DNA of 64,000 bases, taken from positions 4,588,001 through 4,652,000 of the forward strand of contig NC_060254.1 of assembly GCF_921293095.1 (NCBI RefSeq). Direction: 5' to 3'. The stretch comes from Ischnura elegans. Lineage: Eukaryota > Arthropoda > Insecta > Odonata > Coenagrionidae. The notes beneath the pieces are model-generated. The model did not search any database. It had not been told where the DNA came from and was given only the letters and a program-made list of their open reading frames with translations. Position numbers and translations under genes: made by a program. Positions 20,870-33,459 of the stretch are shown here, in pieces (positions within the stretch are counted from its first letter, which is position 1; each line of letters begins with the position of its first letter).

Positions 20870-23800
20870 AGACAAGCAGAGTGTTACAAGAGTGGTTTCC
20901 AAAAATAAATGCATCATTCTCTCTGCTGGCTACTTATTGACTTGCCAGCCATCTAACCAATGGAAACACTTGGACCCAAAATCACAATTCCCCAAAAGAA
21001 CTCAGTACACGTAAGGAGGAAAATACAAGTTACGTCAGAGAAAAATCTTCGCATTGAAATTTAGCAATGAAAAGGATATTCACATCTGTATAGACATTTT
21101 GCATTTTTCTTCCTTTTCTTACGTGAAGATGCCAACAAATCCTTCACTTTCACCATTTTTTCTCACTCTATCTTAATTAAAACAAGACATCAAAATGCCA
21201 AAAGCAAGGAATTTGGATGATTGAAAACATTTTACACCATAGCAGTCATTGAGGCATCGAAGATCCTGCCAGTATCTAGCAGGTGCATTCCCTGAGGTAT
21301 TCAGCATTAGTTCGTACATCCTTTCATTCAGAATTAATATCATCTCCACTATACACCATTCACTGGCTTGTCGTAATAAAGACATAAATAGAGGAAAAAC
21401 ATTGATTGCATTGATGAAACACTGACATTCTTTACAGTATATGGTGCTCGGGGGTAACTGGGGCATAGTTTTTCAATGTGATAGTACCATTTCATTTTCA
21501 AATATGTATTTATTGTACAGATAACTCCAGTGAATGGGTGAAAATAAACACGTAGATTTGACAATAATATGACTAGCACATCATGTGACTTGAATTTAAT
21601 TACTACCATTAAACAATATTTTATATTAATATTATTTTCACATCTCAGTTGACCCCACTTACCCCACTACTTGAGGGTAACTGGATCACCCCATGGCAAA
21701 TCCCATTTGAGCACTGCCACAATTATTTTGGATAACTGGATCTATCAAAGTACTTTAAATTATCAGAAAAAATATTGGTTAACACAGCTATTTTGATTAT
21801 TATGAATGTAAAGGCCGTTGTATCAGAACGGTTACGGAGACCTCACGGATTTCCCTTTCAAAACACAAACACCAGAGGCGGACTCTGCCAAGTCGAACAT
21901 TCTGAGTTAGTGCTTCAGAGATTTCAATCGGTGGGGTGAATTCTCAGCTGAAAAATGCGCAGTAAATTCTCGGTGAAGCTTCATTCAATTCACTGCAATA
22001 TTCATGAACTCTTCCGCGCATTCTTACATTATTAGATATAAAATCAATAAACATTAATATAGTCTAAGAGTTGCATCTCGAGCATTGCCAATCAAAATGC
22101 GTAATATTATTCCCCGAATTGACCGATCCCATGGATTCAGGAAAGTATGGTATCTCAGCGCTACATTACTAAACTGAATACTTAAATTGATTCATTATGT
22201 TATACTGCGATCTAAGGGCCCATAGTTTGCATTGTCTACTTGCCTTTAATCATTATATCTTCTGCCTTTTATATACTACGTAGATTGACGAATCTGGTGG
22301 TTTCACTGTCACAGTTAATACATGCACAAGGGGTTTCAAGGATTACGAGCAAATAACACAAAAAAATACCAGTAAATCACTATATTCTTAGACACATTCA
22401 CACGCACATACACTCAATCTTTCACGCACACAAACATACTTTCATTCTCTCATATCTCAATAAAATGATGTGAAAATATAATCATTTGAATAATTACTTC
22501 GCTGGAAACATCGAAGAGTATTTCAAATGCACGAAGCTAATAAAAAGTGAGCTTTTATTCAGCCAACTCCATCATTAACTTGCAACAAAGTTAGTGGGGA
22601 AAAGCTTTCAATAACGCAGTATTCATTTACATTGGCACACAATATGAGAGAACGAGAAAAATCAGCTTAATAAAATCTTTGCAAAATACAACACGGTAAA
22701 TCAGTCGCCAGAAACATGTAAACAAGTACGCAATTAATATCGTGTGTCAACTTTTTCTTCACTTTTTCGCATCGTTCATTGCTAACACTCAAAATTTCAA
22801 TGCCTTCACGTGGGTGTCAACTAATTCTTTTCCGCAATAAAGATTTCTGCTCGTACTTCATTTTCTTTTAATTCCACAGATGGAAATGTTCAAACTTAAG
22901 GATACAATTTCTAATGTTTGAAAGTCGGAGTTGGGGTGCGTATGGAGTGTAACAAGCTGTACCCTACAGGAGTGAGCGCAACCACTTCCATTGCTAGAAC
23001 TGCAAATTTTCACGTTGATTGGTGAACTGGGATTTATAAGCGATTTTTCTACAGAAATAAATGAAAATTCCTTCGAGGAATGATAAAAAAAATGGGTACT
23101 TTATTTTGTTTAGCACGTAAAAATCTCGATAACTATTCGATATTTTTTCTGCCATTGGGTATAAGAGCGAATATCTACTTCATCGCGCTCTCCATTCAAA
23201 AATTGATGTAATCACTTGAAATACGGTTATCACTTACGTAAGTACGGATTTACGTAAGTCGAGACATACGTAACTCGGGGGATGCCTGCAGTTAATTTAG
23301 ATCATTAATTAAGCGTGTACATAGTGGAAATACGGTTTGAGACATAATTTTTGCCGTCATAGGTTATCGGGCGATTGACTTCCAGGCAGAGGGTCTACAC
23401 TAAAGCCTTCAAGGTTTCGGTATTCATGGGGGAGAAATGGAGCGGTGGCTGAGTTGCGTATGAATAGCATAAACACATAAAAGGGTCCGCTTCAGAGTCT
23501 CAAACACAATGACTTCATTCCCTCCCAGCAGTCGTAGGCACTCTGCATCTGAAGTATACAGTGCAGCAGTTGCCCAGCAGCTGTTTCGATAGAGCCATAC
23601 AGTGTAAAAACCAAGAGAACAATGGCAAAAAATAGGAATGCGGATAGAAAAATCAAGAAGTTATCAAGAAAAACCATAAACCAAGAAGAGAAATTGAAAG
23701 AGGTCAATTTCTTTGAAAATTGAGAGTGTCAAAGCGATATTGCGTGGAAGTTTAAACTCACGATGCTTTATTCTGAATAAAGACAAAGTTAAACATCAGT

Positions 23801-24710
23801 GACCTCAGCCGTACCAACTTCAACCAAGCGGTCAACACTTACGGAAAGTTCATCGTGAATCGAGCCACTTCCTCGTGGTGAGTTCTGGGTAGTTTCTTCA
23901 CGATACTAACAGAGAGCTACTCAGTGTAATGCTTGGTGTTCAGGTTCTGTTCTTTCTCAGCCTTGGTTGAATTTCTTGTTTTAAATAGCTCCACAGGCAC
24001 GTAATTCGTCATTATGATTGATGATAATTTAAAATAATTCACCTTATTTTTACTTTTTGTGGGATTATTAACTACCATATGAAGACTTGCTAAAAACTTA
24101 AATTCAATCGAAATAAATATCATTTTAACTGCGATTTAGCCCCCAAAATGGAATTTTAGAAACGTATGCAAAAATGAGTTTTGTTTTGCGGGTGGTCTAT
24201 ACTACAATTTTGTTGTTAATTCATAGACATTGTTTGAACCATATATTTTGTCAAATAAACTTCAAATTTCATTTTTATAAACTATAAACATGTATACACT
24301 CTTTGATATTATCCATTATCCCATATTTTCATTAAATTCGTCTTCACAGCCGTTTTATTCTGAAATCAGCCTGATTTTTCACAAAATTTTAAACTTTAGA
24401 GCTCGGGCGGCAGTGGTTAATATTATCCGATTTGAAAAAAAATTTGTGTGCGAGATCCTTATATCATTTCGCAACTTTCCCGCACAGGGCAAATTTGATC
24501 AGGAAAAAAAATCTTTTTTCGGCCTACCCTAATGCACAGTCCTCATCAAGTATAGCTTACGGAGATGGAATGATTTATAGGGAGGTGTTTTTCAGGTTCT
24601 GATGCATCACTTTAAAGCATGTTCAGTCCTCATCAAGAGTTATTTATCACTATCCAAAACCAAACCATTAACCCAACTGCCCTGACCTGCAGAGCAACGC
24701 TCGACCGCAA
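20870..24710. other. Intron DNA, mostly unassigned
   Basis: AT-rich sequence without exons. Near 23203-23289 there is one end of a Tigger-like element (repeated ACTTACGTAAG / ACTCGGGGGATGCCTG motifs) whose partner end was not found. Nothing else is supportable. Confidence 0.4.
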
Positions 24711-25385
24711 AATACCGTATATCTCAGAATATAGTCCCCCTCTGAATATAGTCCCCCCCCAATTTTGAGACCTCTGTTTTGGGAAAAATTTTAAAATGCA
24801 AAGGAAGGCAATTTTTCTGTGGTTAGCAAGTTAAGATTCTAGAGTCGATAAAAACCATTATTTTCTGTGAAGATTAAGAACAAATCTGTTCACATATTTT
24901 CCATCACAACAAAATAACTATACCTAAAACATGTTGTGATCCATTGCATGTATCAGTAATTTATAGTTCCTTAACCAGATGTAATGAAGAAATGAGAAAA
25001 TGTTTTAAGTATCCAAGGCTATTGTATTTTTTAAACATTCACAAATTATTAATATTTTTGATTTCGAAATGACTACAAACAATGTCAATATATAAGCTTT
25101 AACTTAAATCCCATAAACAGTATAGCATTTGGCCCTGAAACTTCCTTAGATCCAGTGTAACACACCCATCAAGTCATCACAAATCCAAGTGACCTGAAGA
25201 ATTTAGGAAATCTAAATAAAATTGTGTTAAATAAATTATAAACATTATAAAAATATTGCCATCAAATGCCTGCTAAGCAAAATAATTAAACTACAGGACT
25301 TACAAATATCAAAGTAATAAAATTTAGAAATAAACTTTTTCCAACAAACGTTAAAACTGAAAAAAATATTATATAAATTTTCAAT

Positions 25386-25640
25386 GCCTCGTCGCGAATC
25401 ATTGCATAAGTTACACAAAGAGCTTCTGCTCTGCATTTGCGCACAAATTCGATGATATTTTCCTCTAATTCTTTGAATCTGCCGCATCGAGACCCCCGAA
25501 ATGACTTCCGCGATGTATTAGCACTTTGCAAGCGCTGTGAATACTATGATTTACGGCGTATTATGCAACGGCTATTTTTAAATTGGCATCGAAACTCCGT
25601 CTTTGATGGCCTCTAATCTGCCGCAGGATTGATCCTCATC
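25386..25640 (-). pseudogene. pogo/Tigger transposase N-terminal remnant in element D
   Basis: The minus strand encodes RCGRFKELEENIIEFVRKCR followed by AEALCVTYAMIRDEALKI, matching the CENP-B-type helix-turn-helix of pogo/Tigger/Jerky transposases (GRFP.LE..L..FV…). The DDE catalytic domain is absent. Confidence 0.65.
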
Positions 25641-25985
25641 TTTCTACTTGATCCATCACCTCACTGTTGAACGTAAAATTATTTTTAATAAAGAAAATAT
25701 CGCGGAAATAATTGCGAAACGTTATGTGACGTAATTTATCGATCCTACTTACCCTGGCGAATTGAAGATATTCCTCAATAAATTGATCACACTTTCAATG
25801 CTGAGTGGCTGGATTTCGATCAAATGCAGTAATGCCGGTGCTTTTGGTTTAAAGTCGTCGATTATTGCACCTTTTCAGAAACAAATGCATCACCTACAGT
25901 GCAACCTCGATATAACGACACCCCACGGTGCACTAATTAACACTCGCTATAGCGAATTGTCGCTTTACCGGAGGTGGAGCAAATA

Positions 25986-27816
25986 CCGTATATCTCCGAA
26001 TATAGTCCCCCCTTTTTTTCCAAAAATGGCCACGGAAAAGTAAGGGGGGGGGACTATAATCGAGTGTAATCCAATTTAGCATACTAAAGGTGACCATAAA
26101 GTAATAAATAACGGCATAATGGCTAATGTTCTCGTAGTCTTTCTATTTGAGTATATTTATGAGGATTATAATCGGAGATATTAGTAAATACTGCCACGTT
26201 TTACCGGAAATTAAGACAATTTTTACCACAAATGTTGTACAGATACGATTATTCCGATTCAAATAGCATATCGAATATGCGTTTTCACGGAATCCATCGG
26301 GTAGCCGCTAATTTTTCTTGGAAAAGTATTGTTAGAATAATTCAATCGACACTGATCACTTAATGACGCAAAACAGTAAATAATTAAAATGAAAACTAAA
26401 CACACACTATCATTACATTAATCGAACACTAGAATTGAATCAGTAGTATATGTACCCGTCACTCATTTAATAACTACACGATTTAAATAATTGCGAAAAA
26501 TAAACAGATAAAGTGAACCCGATTTAGCATTTCATTGCGTCCGTAGCTACTATACGTCCGTGCGGTTCGTGTTTACAACCACTGCCTTTACCGCCTTCAT
26601 AGAACAAGAATGCGCAATAGGTGATGCATTTGTTTCTGAAAAGGCGCAATAATCGACGACTTTAAACCAGAAGCGCCGGCATTACTGCATTTGATCGAAA
26701 TACAGCGACTCAGCATCGAAAGTGTAATCAATTTATTGAGGAATATCTTCAATTCGTCAGGGTAAATAGGATCGATAAATTACGTCGCATAACGTTTCGC
26801 AATTATTTCCGCGATATTTTCTTTATTAAAAATAATTTTACGTTCAACAGTGAGGTGATGGATCAAGTAGAAAGATGAGGATCAATCTTGCCGCAGATTA
26901 GAGGCCTTCAAAGACGGAGTTTCGATGCCAATTTAAAAATAGCCGTTGCAGAATACGCCGTAAATCATAGTATTTACAGCGCTAGCAAAGCGCTAATACA
27001 TCGCGGAAGTCATTTCGGGGGTCTCGATGCGGCAGATTCAAAGAATTAGAGGAAAATATCGTCGAATTTGTGCGCAAATGCAGAGCAGAAGCTCTTTGTG
27101 TAACTTATGCAATGATTCGCGACGAGGCATTGAAAATTGATATAATTTTTTTCAGTTTTAATGTTTGTTGGAAAAAGTTTATTTCTTAATTTTATTACTT
27201 TGATATTTGTAAGTCCTGTAGTTTAATTGTTTTGCTTAGCAAGCATTTGATAGCAATATTTTTATAATATTTATAATTTATTTAACACAATTTTATTTAG
27301 ATTTCCTAAATTCTTCAGGTCACTTGGATTTGTGATGACTTGATGGGTGTGTTACACTGGATCTAAGGAAGTTTCAGGGCCAAATGCAATACTGTTTATG
27401 GGCTTTAAGTTAAAGCTTATATATTGACATTGTCTGTAGTCATTTGGAAATCAAAAATATTAATAATTTGTGAAGGTTTAAAAAATACAATAGCCTTGGA
27501 TACTTAAAAAAATTTCTCATTTCTTCATTACATCTGGTTAAGGAACTATAAATTACTGATACATGCAATGGATCACAACGTGTTTTAGGTATAGTTATTT
27601 TGTTGTGATGGAAAATATGCGAACAGATTTGTTCTTAATCTTCACAGAAAATAATAGTTTTTATCGAATCTAGAATCTTAACTTGCTAACCACAGAAAAA
27701 TTGCCTTCCTTTACATTTTAAAATTTTTCCCAAAACTGAGGTCTCAAAATTGGGGGGGGGGACTATTTTCGGGGGGGGACTATATTCGGGGGGGGACTAT
27801 ATTCGGAGATATACGG
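25986..27816. mobile_element. Tigger-like element E (innermost), same family as D, opposite orientation
   Basis: TA-flanked (25984-25985, 27817-27818) with ends CCGTATATCTCCGAATATAG and the inverse. The 1,831-bp sequence is the reverse complement of D throughout, so D and E form a long inverted repeat. E lacks the C insertion and thus serves as the empty-site reference. Confidence 0.88.
26915..27141 (+). pseudogene. pogo/Tigger transposase N-terminal remnant in element E
   Basis: The plus strand reads FDANLKIAVAEYAVNHSIYS followed by ASKALIHRG. A second helix-turn-helix block (GRFKELEENIVEFVRKCRAE) then appears in another frame. The two blocks are the tandem HTH of CENP-B/Jerky/Tigger proteins. 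The catalytic domain is missing. Confidence 0.7.
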
Positions 27817-28977
27817 TAATAGCCAATATACCTGTTGCGAACAGATATACAGGAACAGGAGTGGTGCGGTGACAGATAAACGTAAGCATAAATCCAGACG
27901 AAAGGCGATGTTTTTTTTGAATCACTTAATTTCCTTACTCAAATAACGACTAACTATTCAAACAATTTATAAACGTCGCACTGAATAAAAATCATGCAAA
28001 GCATTGTTTCGTCAATCATTATATTTATCGAACGACAGTTTACCACATAAATTTGAGACTGAGCACTCCATTAACTTCATTTCTAAGAGATCGCTAGCAG
28101 TTACAGAGGTTAAGGAGTCTTGATGAAAGTCTTCCGGCGGTGAAACCCTCGCTATGGTGAGAGCCAACACCGAAAGGGTCTCGTAAAAACGAATTTCTAA
28201 CACGCTTATTATAGGGTCAATTGACGGTGCATTGGCTATCTCTCGTAATAACGGTGGTGTCGCTATAGCCCGTACTCGCTTTAACGAGGTTCCACTGTAT
28301 TGCGCATTCTTGTTCTGTGAAAGCGGTAAAGGCAGTGGTTGTAAACACGAACCGCACGGACGTATAGCAGCTACGGACGCAATGAAATGCTAAATCGTCA
28401 CGAAAGGTTCACTTTATCTGTTTATTTTTTGCAATTATTTAAATCGCGTAACTATTAAATGAGCGACGGGTACATATACTATTGATTCAATTCCAGTGTT
28501 CGATTGATGTAATGATAGTGTGTGTTTAGTTTTCATTTTAATTATTTACTGTTTTGCGTCATTAAGTGATCAGTGTCGATTGAATTATTCTAACAATACT
28601 TTTCCAAGAAAAATTAACGGCTACCCGATGGATTCCATGAAAACGCATATTCGATATGCTATTTGAATCGGAAGAATCGTATCTTTACAACATTTGTGGT
28701 AAAAATTGTCTAAATTTCCGGTAAAACGTGGCAGTATTTACTAATATCTCCGATTATAATCCTCATAAATATACTCAAATAGAAAGACTACGAGAACATT
28801 AGCCTTTATGCCGTTATTTATAACTTTATGGTCACCTTTAGTATGCTAAACTGGATTACACTCGATTATAGTCCCCCCCCCTTACTTTTCCGCGGCCATT
28901 TTTGGAAAAAAAGGGGGGACTATATTCGGAGATATACGGTATACCCCATCGAGCCAACTATGTACACACACACTTAC

Positions 28978-29142
28978 ACCTCTCAAAATTGACAGCTGAG
29001 GACCGTAGAGTTCTTGCAGCATCAGGTGAGACGTGCTGAGCGTTTGGCTCACATTCTTGCCAGCTGAACTCCCACCATCTTTATCCTTGATGGAGCAGTA
29101 GCCATCAATGGCAGCCTGATAATTTTTCTCCTCAAATTTCAC
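28978..29142 (-). CDS. dsRNA-binding protein, linker exon after dsRBD2
   Basis: 165 nt, exactly 55 codons, phase 0 at both ends. The acceptor is ATTATGGCAG and the donor GTAAGTGTG. It reads VKFEEKNYQAAIDGYCSIKD … STSHLMLQELYGPQLSILRG, which corresponds to the linker and lead-in helix before the C-terminal domain in TARBP2/PRKRA-like proteins. It follows the exon at 35346-35473 (…TVKQAEK) in phase. Conservation outside the dsRBDs is low, so support comes from splice sites, phase and position. Confidence 0.7.
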
Positions 29143-29447
29143 CTGCCATAATAAAAATAAAAGTAATGATAACCAAGGAAAAGACCATCGTCCAGAAAGT
29201 CACTGAGGAATAAAACATCAGGTTCACACTCATTCCAACAGCACAACTGAATAAATAGCATAACAGAATAACATGACTTGAATAGAATAGCAAGAAAAAT
29301 GTGGACAGATATGAAAGCACGTCACCCAAACTCTCCAATTGCAAGGTACATAACGTACATAAGAAACGTACATAAAACGAGGAAGAGGCAGGAGAGAATT
29401 AACATTAATCTTCACAATAAACACATTGAAAAACTTAGAAATTACGT

Positions 29448-30117
29448 CAGCAGACTCCCGATTATCCGGCTACGGTTTATCCGGGTTCCGGATTATCCGT
29501 ACATGTTTTCACTCTCGCTCAATTCTTCTGCGATCTTTATAAAAAAATAAAACTGAACATAAAATCACCAGAATCACTCCATTATAATATGTACCAGGAT
29601 ACACTGCAGTCATTATTTCCCTTCGTAAAACGGAAGCAATCAGACCCAAGCTGCATTCACGGGAGCACCGTGTTCCTGTTTTCCAAGCCTCACAGAGTAT
29701 GACCGCACTCCATGATCACGGACACATGTCCCACAGCAGTTGCAACGCGGGCAACTTGTGCGAGACACGACTACGTCGCATGGTGCCTGACAGTGTAGTT
29801 TCCGACGTCGAGCAGTGGTTTTGAAGCATTCGTGCAAACCACTTTTCTGTATCCGTGATCACACAGCCACGGATGTGTGGTTTTCGAAACCAGGCCTTAG
29901 ATGGAGCATTAATAATACGAGTAAAACCATGTTATCGCCACTAAAAAGACCACGAACTGGCAAAGAAAGCTCTCAATGAGTCCGTTAAGCACTCTTAAAT
30001 AACAGAATAACTGCATAAATAATAATATATTGTTTGTTTTACGTAAATTGTGAACACTACAAAACATTTAAGAGAAAGTTTTGATTATCCGTGTTTTCCG
30101 ATTATTAGTGCCGTCCC
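29448..30117. mobile_element. Degenerate Tigger-like MITE
   Basis: CAGCAGACTCCCGATTATCC with further GATTATCCG repeats at the left, and GGATTATCC/CGATTATTAGTGCCG in inverse orientation at about 30085-30117, resemble eroded Tigger inverted ends. No target TA is clear. About 670 bp, non-coding. Confidence 0.4.
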
Positions 30118-30835
30118 TCCCCATCACATCATTAGCCCATTCGGAGTGTATTAGGAAACAGCTGTATGGAATGTTTTCTACATCTTCCTTCATCAAAAAT
30201 GTATGGACACCTTACAGTCAAATACCTGATTGAAACTGATGGTGCAATAGCAGCCATACTAGACAGGCTTATCAGCACAAAAAATCATGGAAAATTTATA
30301 ATGAAGGATATAATCGCATAACAAAATGTGAAACAATTGAGCATATAAACGCGTTACGCACACTGAAATTTTTTCAGGTACAAAAAGGTCACTCCTTCAA
30401 AATATTTTTCATTCTTTCCTACTCGTCAGCTTCATAATACGATCCTCTGAACATATGAAACCTCCCAAGATATTGCCGATGTGATCATCTTTTTTGACAA
30501 TGAGTCAGTCAGTGTTTGCAGTTTTTTATACATCGATATACAAGGTGAGACTGAGCAATAGCCGTTTATCTGTAGATATTCCTTAAACTATCTTACTACT
30601 AATGCTAAAATTCAGGCAATTGGTGCATTTTTAATTGCTTATAAGGGTACCAAACGAGCCATACTAGGAAGGAATCTGAGTGAGCCCAGATGAGAGGTTG
30701 AGCTAACATGGATTGCCACAGTTATACCGTATAAGCGTGTGTAAGAGGCGCACCCCTATTTTGAGCATCAAAGCTATGAAGAAAAAAAATTTTGCAACAT
30801 TTTTTAATACTATCCCGCGGTGTTGCAGACGTATA

Positions 30836-30916
30836 TTCGATAACTGTCGAAATTCCAGTACGCCTGGAATTTCGACAGTTATCGAATTTTCCTCTTTCAA
30901 TATTAATTGAAAGAGG
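30836..30916. repeat. Double hairpin inside copy 1
   Basis: A perfect 23-nt stem with a 5-nt loop (30836-30886) is followed by a second inverted repeat around TCTTTCAATATTAATTGAAAGA. Similar stem sequences occur in copy 2 (about 40680-40720) and copy 3 (about 54870-54930), so the hairpins are part of the family. Confidence 0.85.
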
Positions 30917-31551
30917 AAATTTTGATAACTGCGGCGGTAATAGTGGCATAAGAGAGAGTAGAAAGAGTTTCGATCCTCTCTTAGCATACGCCGTTGCTCT
31001 ACGATGCTTGTCCTATTCACGAACAATTTTGTTTAAATGCTCTCGCAGGAGTACTGCAATAGAATTGCAGCCGTGAAAATTTTAAGGCAATACACGACAG
31101 GCACATAGCATGAACCTTCCCAAGAGCTTGGACAACAATCGGGGCAATCTCAGCGCCATATGATAATAACCACATCGTAAATTTAACGGAACCACACTCG
31201 GCCCTCCATCAGCCAATGCCTCTGCCGTTTTTTTTCCTTTCCGAGACCCCACAGGAAAATAGGAAAACATCAAGTTACAGGGGAACAATCGAAACGTGTT
31301 TCATCCCTTCCCCGTCTCACCAACTGACCTTGATCGATCTCCCAGTTTATGGAGGCCAAAAGGCCAAAGGTGAGTCATCTACTGAGCCTGAAGATACCTC
31401 GATAGCTTTCAATAATTGAATGACACTCACGAGGTTCAAAAAAAGAAAGAGATCTAACGCGACGCATATCTGACAGAATTTAAGTTTTTTAAGCTCTAAT
31501 TGTTTGACACAAAGATTTATAGTTACAACAAGACTACTAATATTCAAAATA

Positions 31552-32514
31552 CAGGTGGTCCTCGACTTTCGTACACTCGACTTTCGTACAATCGCCACTT
31601 TCGTACGTCCAAAAGTGACACCTTTTACTCGACTTTCGTACGCTAAATTCGGACTTTCGAATGCTGGTCTGTAATTTTTTTAAAATTCCCGCTATGTTTA
31701 TTGCGCATCCCAACATTCAATTGTTTCAAATTGCAGTATCGGCAGTATATGCGAACAATATGAACGTATATAATGAAGGGAATTGTTGGTAATTGACTCT
31801 GATCTAGGTGATTTATTTGGGAGAGAGACTGCCTGCTATAGGCTCCTTTATCAAGAGAAGAGGAAAGCCTTCATTGAAGATATTTTTCAAAAGACGTTGA
31901 CTAGACATCATCGAATAGCTTTCAATAAAACTAGTAAGACCTTCTTTCTAATTGTGTTTTTCCGTTTGAGTGCTGTTTAATTCATGTAAACCTTCAGCAA
32001 CGATATTGCACGACATATCACCCGAATTCCGTTTGTCTTTTGTCTTTTTTGAATAACATGCAGAACATACGCGATCACGAATGTCACCTGCCAAACATCG
32101 AATTTTGGTGTAAAAATTAAAAGGTATCCAGAGTGCGGGTTCAACGAATACATTTTTTTATGCTACTTGATACGTCCTTTTATTTATAGTGGACGTAATA
32201 AGTGGAATGTCAACTTAAACGCCAAGAGGAAGTTTCACTCGATAGCCAACGGAGTTCTTGTTTTTTAAACTTATATTTGCATTTTCTGCGTATTTTCGAA
32301 ATAAATTATATGATTTGAGGAGTTTTATTAATATATTATTAAAATTAAGTCAATTGAAATGAATTCCGTGAAAAAAAAGTTTTAATACGTAAATTCCGCT
32401 CTTTTGGAACGTAACCCCTAATTAGTATGGAAGTCAATGGTTCGACTTTCGTACAATTCGACTTTCGTACAAGTTTTCGGGAACGCATTGTGTACGAAAG
32501 TCGGGGACCGCCTG
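31552..32514. mobile_element. Tigger-like MITE inserted in copy 1
   Basis: The ends CAGGTGGTCCTCGACTTTCG and …CGAAAGTCGGGGACCGCCTG are inverted, 963 bp apart, with TA on both sides. Copy 3 (53.9-54.0 kb, reverse orientation) holds the uninterrupted target, confirming the boundaries. CGACTTTCGTAC motifs repeat within both ends. Non-coding. Confidence 0.88.
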
Positions 32515-33459
32515 TAGTCCAAACAGGACAATTTCGGAAGAAACAAGAGTAGCATAAGCGCATTCAAACAAGACGAGACGGACTGGAAACTTCAGGCAAC
32601 GCAAACTGCGTATATCATATTGCTGCCCCTTCGCCCCTTTGCTTTGAAGACAACGACGTCACATGCAAGATCGGACGTGTTCTTCCCGTGCTCCTTCACT
32701 CATAGCCTCGTAGCTTGAAATACGGAGGGGAGGGAGCACGCGCGCTCCTTCCCCTCCGTATTTCGTTGCTTGCTTCGAAGACAGAGGGATCGCGCTCCTT
32801 CCCCTGGACCTCTCCTTCCGCGCTCCTCACTTATAAGCATTCCTGATTTCTTCCATCCACAATTTAGTCCAACAATGAACACACTCGTTCGAATTTTTTA
32901 AAGCGCAGGTTTTGATACCAATATAATTTTCAGTTGCAATAATCCTCATATTAGCGTCTGCAGATGATTTTTGAAAAATCATGTGCTCAGCGTAATGGCA
33001 AGACAGATGCTGACTATTAACCAGGTATGTCCTTCAACACTACGCGTTTCTCTACGTTTGATAAGCGATTACTATGGGCAGTATAAATGCCGTGGGATGC
33101 CCACTCGTGGCAGTAAATTTTGCGTGCCCTCCGGAGCGAAAAACCCTGCGCGATCTTCCATGTTCACCTCTGGGGTACCGACGTGACGGCGTAATGCTTA
33201 CAAGAAATTCAAACAGGAGCATTTTAAAAATACGTTACTAAGGGAGTAACTCCCCTGCCTGCCGCTTGTTTTTGACCTAGGGATTCAGATGACCGACTCA
33301 CACTGAAAACCAAGGCCACTCAGTTCCCCTTAGACTTGCGACCGGTGAAGGGGAGGGGGGGGGGAAGATAAGAAGTTTGTGTAAGAGGCGAACCCTCATT
33401 TTCGGCTGCAATTTCTGGGAAAAAAGGTGCGCCTCTTACACGCACTTATACGGTATTTC

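Larger units (their letters stand above)
25897..28297. mobile_element. Tigger-like element C, inserted in D and itself interrupted by E
   Basis: The left end CAGTGCAACCTCGATATAAC and right end …TTTAACGAGGTTCCACTG are inverted and flanked by TA (25895-25896, 28298-28299). The uninterrupted target is preserved in E at about 26610-26640, where the two flanks are contiguous around one TA. Net length without E is about 568 bp, so it is a MITE. Confidence 0.85.
24715..28939. mobile_element. Tigger-like element D (outer), interrupted by C and E
   Basis: Inverted ends CCGTATATCTCAGAATATAG and its counterpart at 28920-28939 are bordered by TA on both sides (24713-24714 and 28940-28941). Removing the insertion at 25897-28299 leaves 1,822 bp, matching element E (1,831 bp) in opposite orientation. 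It carries only the N-terminal DNA-binding part of a CENP-B/Jerky-type transposase, so it is non-autonomous. Its right end is 38 bp from exon 28978-29142. Confidence 0.85.
30727..33454. mobile_element. GTAAGAGGCGCACC-family TIR element, copy 1
   Basis: The ends CCGTATAAGCGTGTGTAAGA and …TCTTACACGCACTTATACGG are inverted and flanked by TA (30725-30726, 33455-33456). Without the insert at 31552-32514 it is about 1.76 kb. It is inverted relative to copies 2 and 3 and matches copy 3 along most of its length. TA target and end sequence fit Tc1/mariner-pogo type. No intact transposase was found. Confidence 0.85.

Noticed and set aside
23492-23707. 71-codon hydrophobic minus-strand ORF as a small membrane protein gene
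   Set aside because: No splice, promoter or family support; expected by chance in AT-rich DNA.
32971-33186. A conserved short protein shared with 53283-53654 (minus)
   Set aside because: Both lie in copies of the same MITE family, so similarity reflects the repeat. No start context or known domain.
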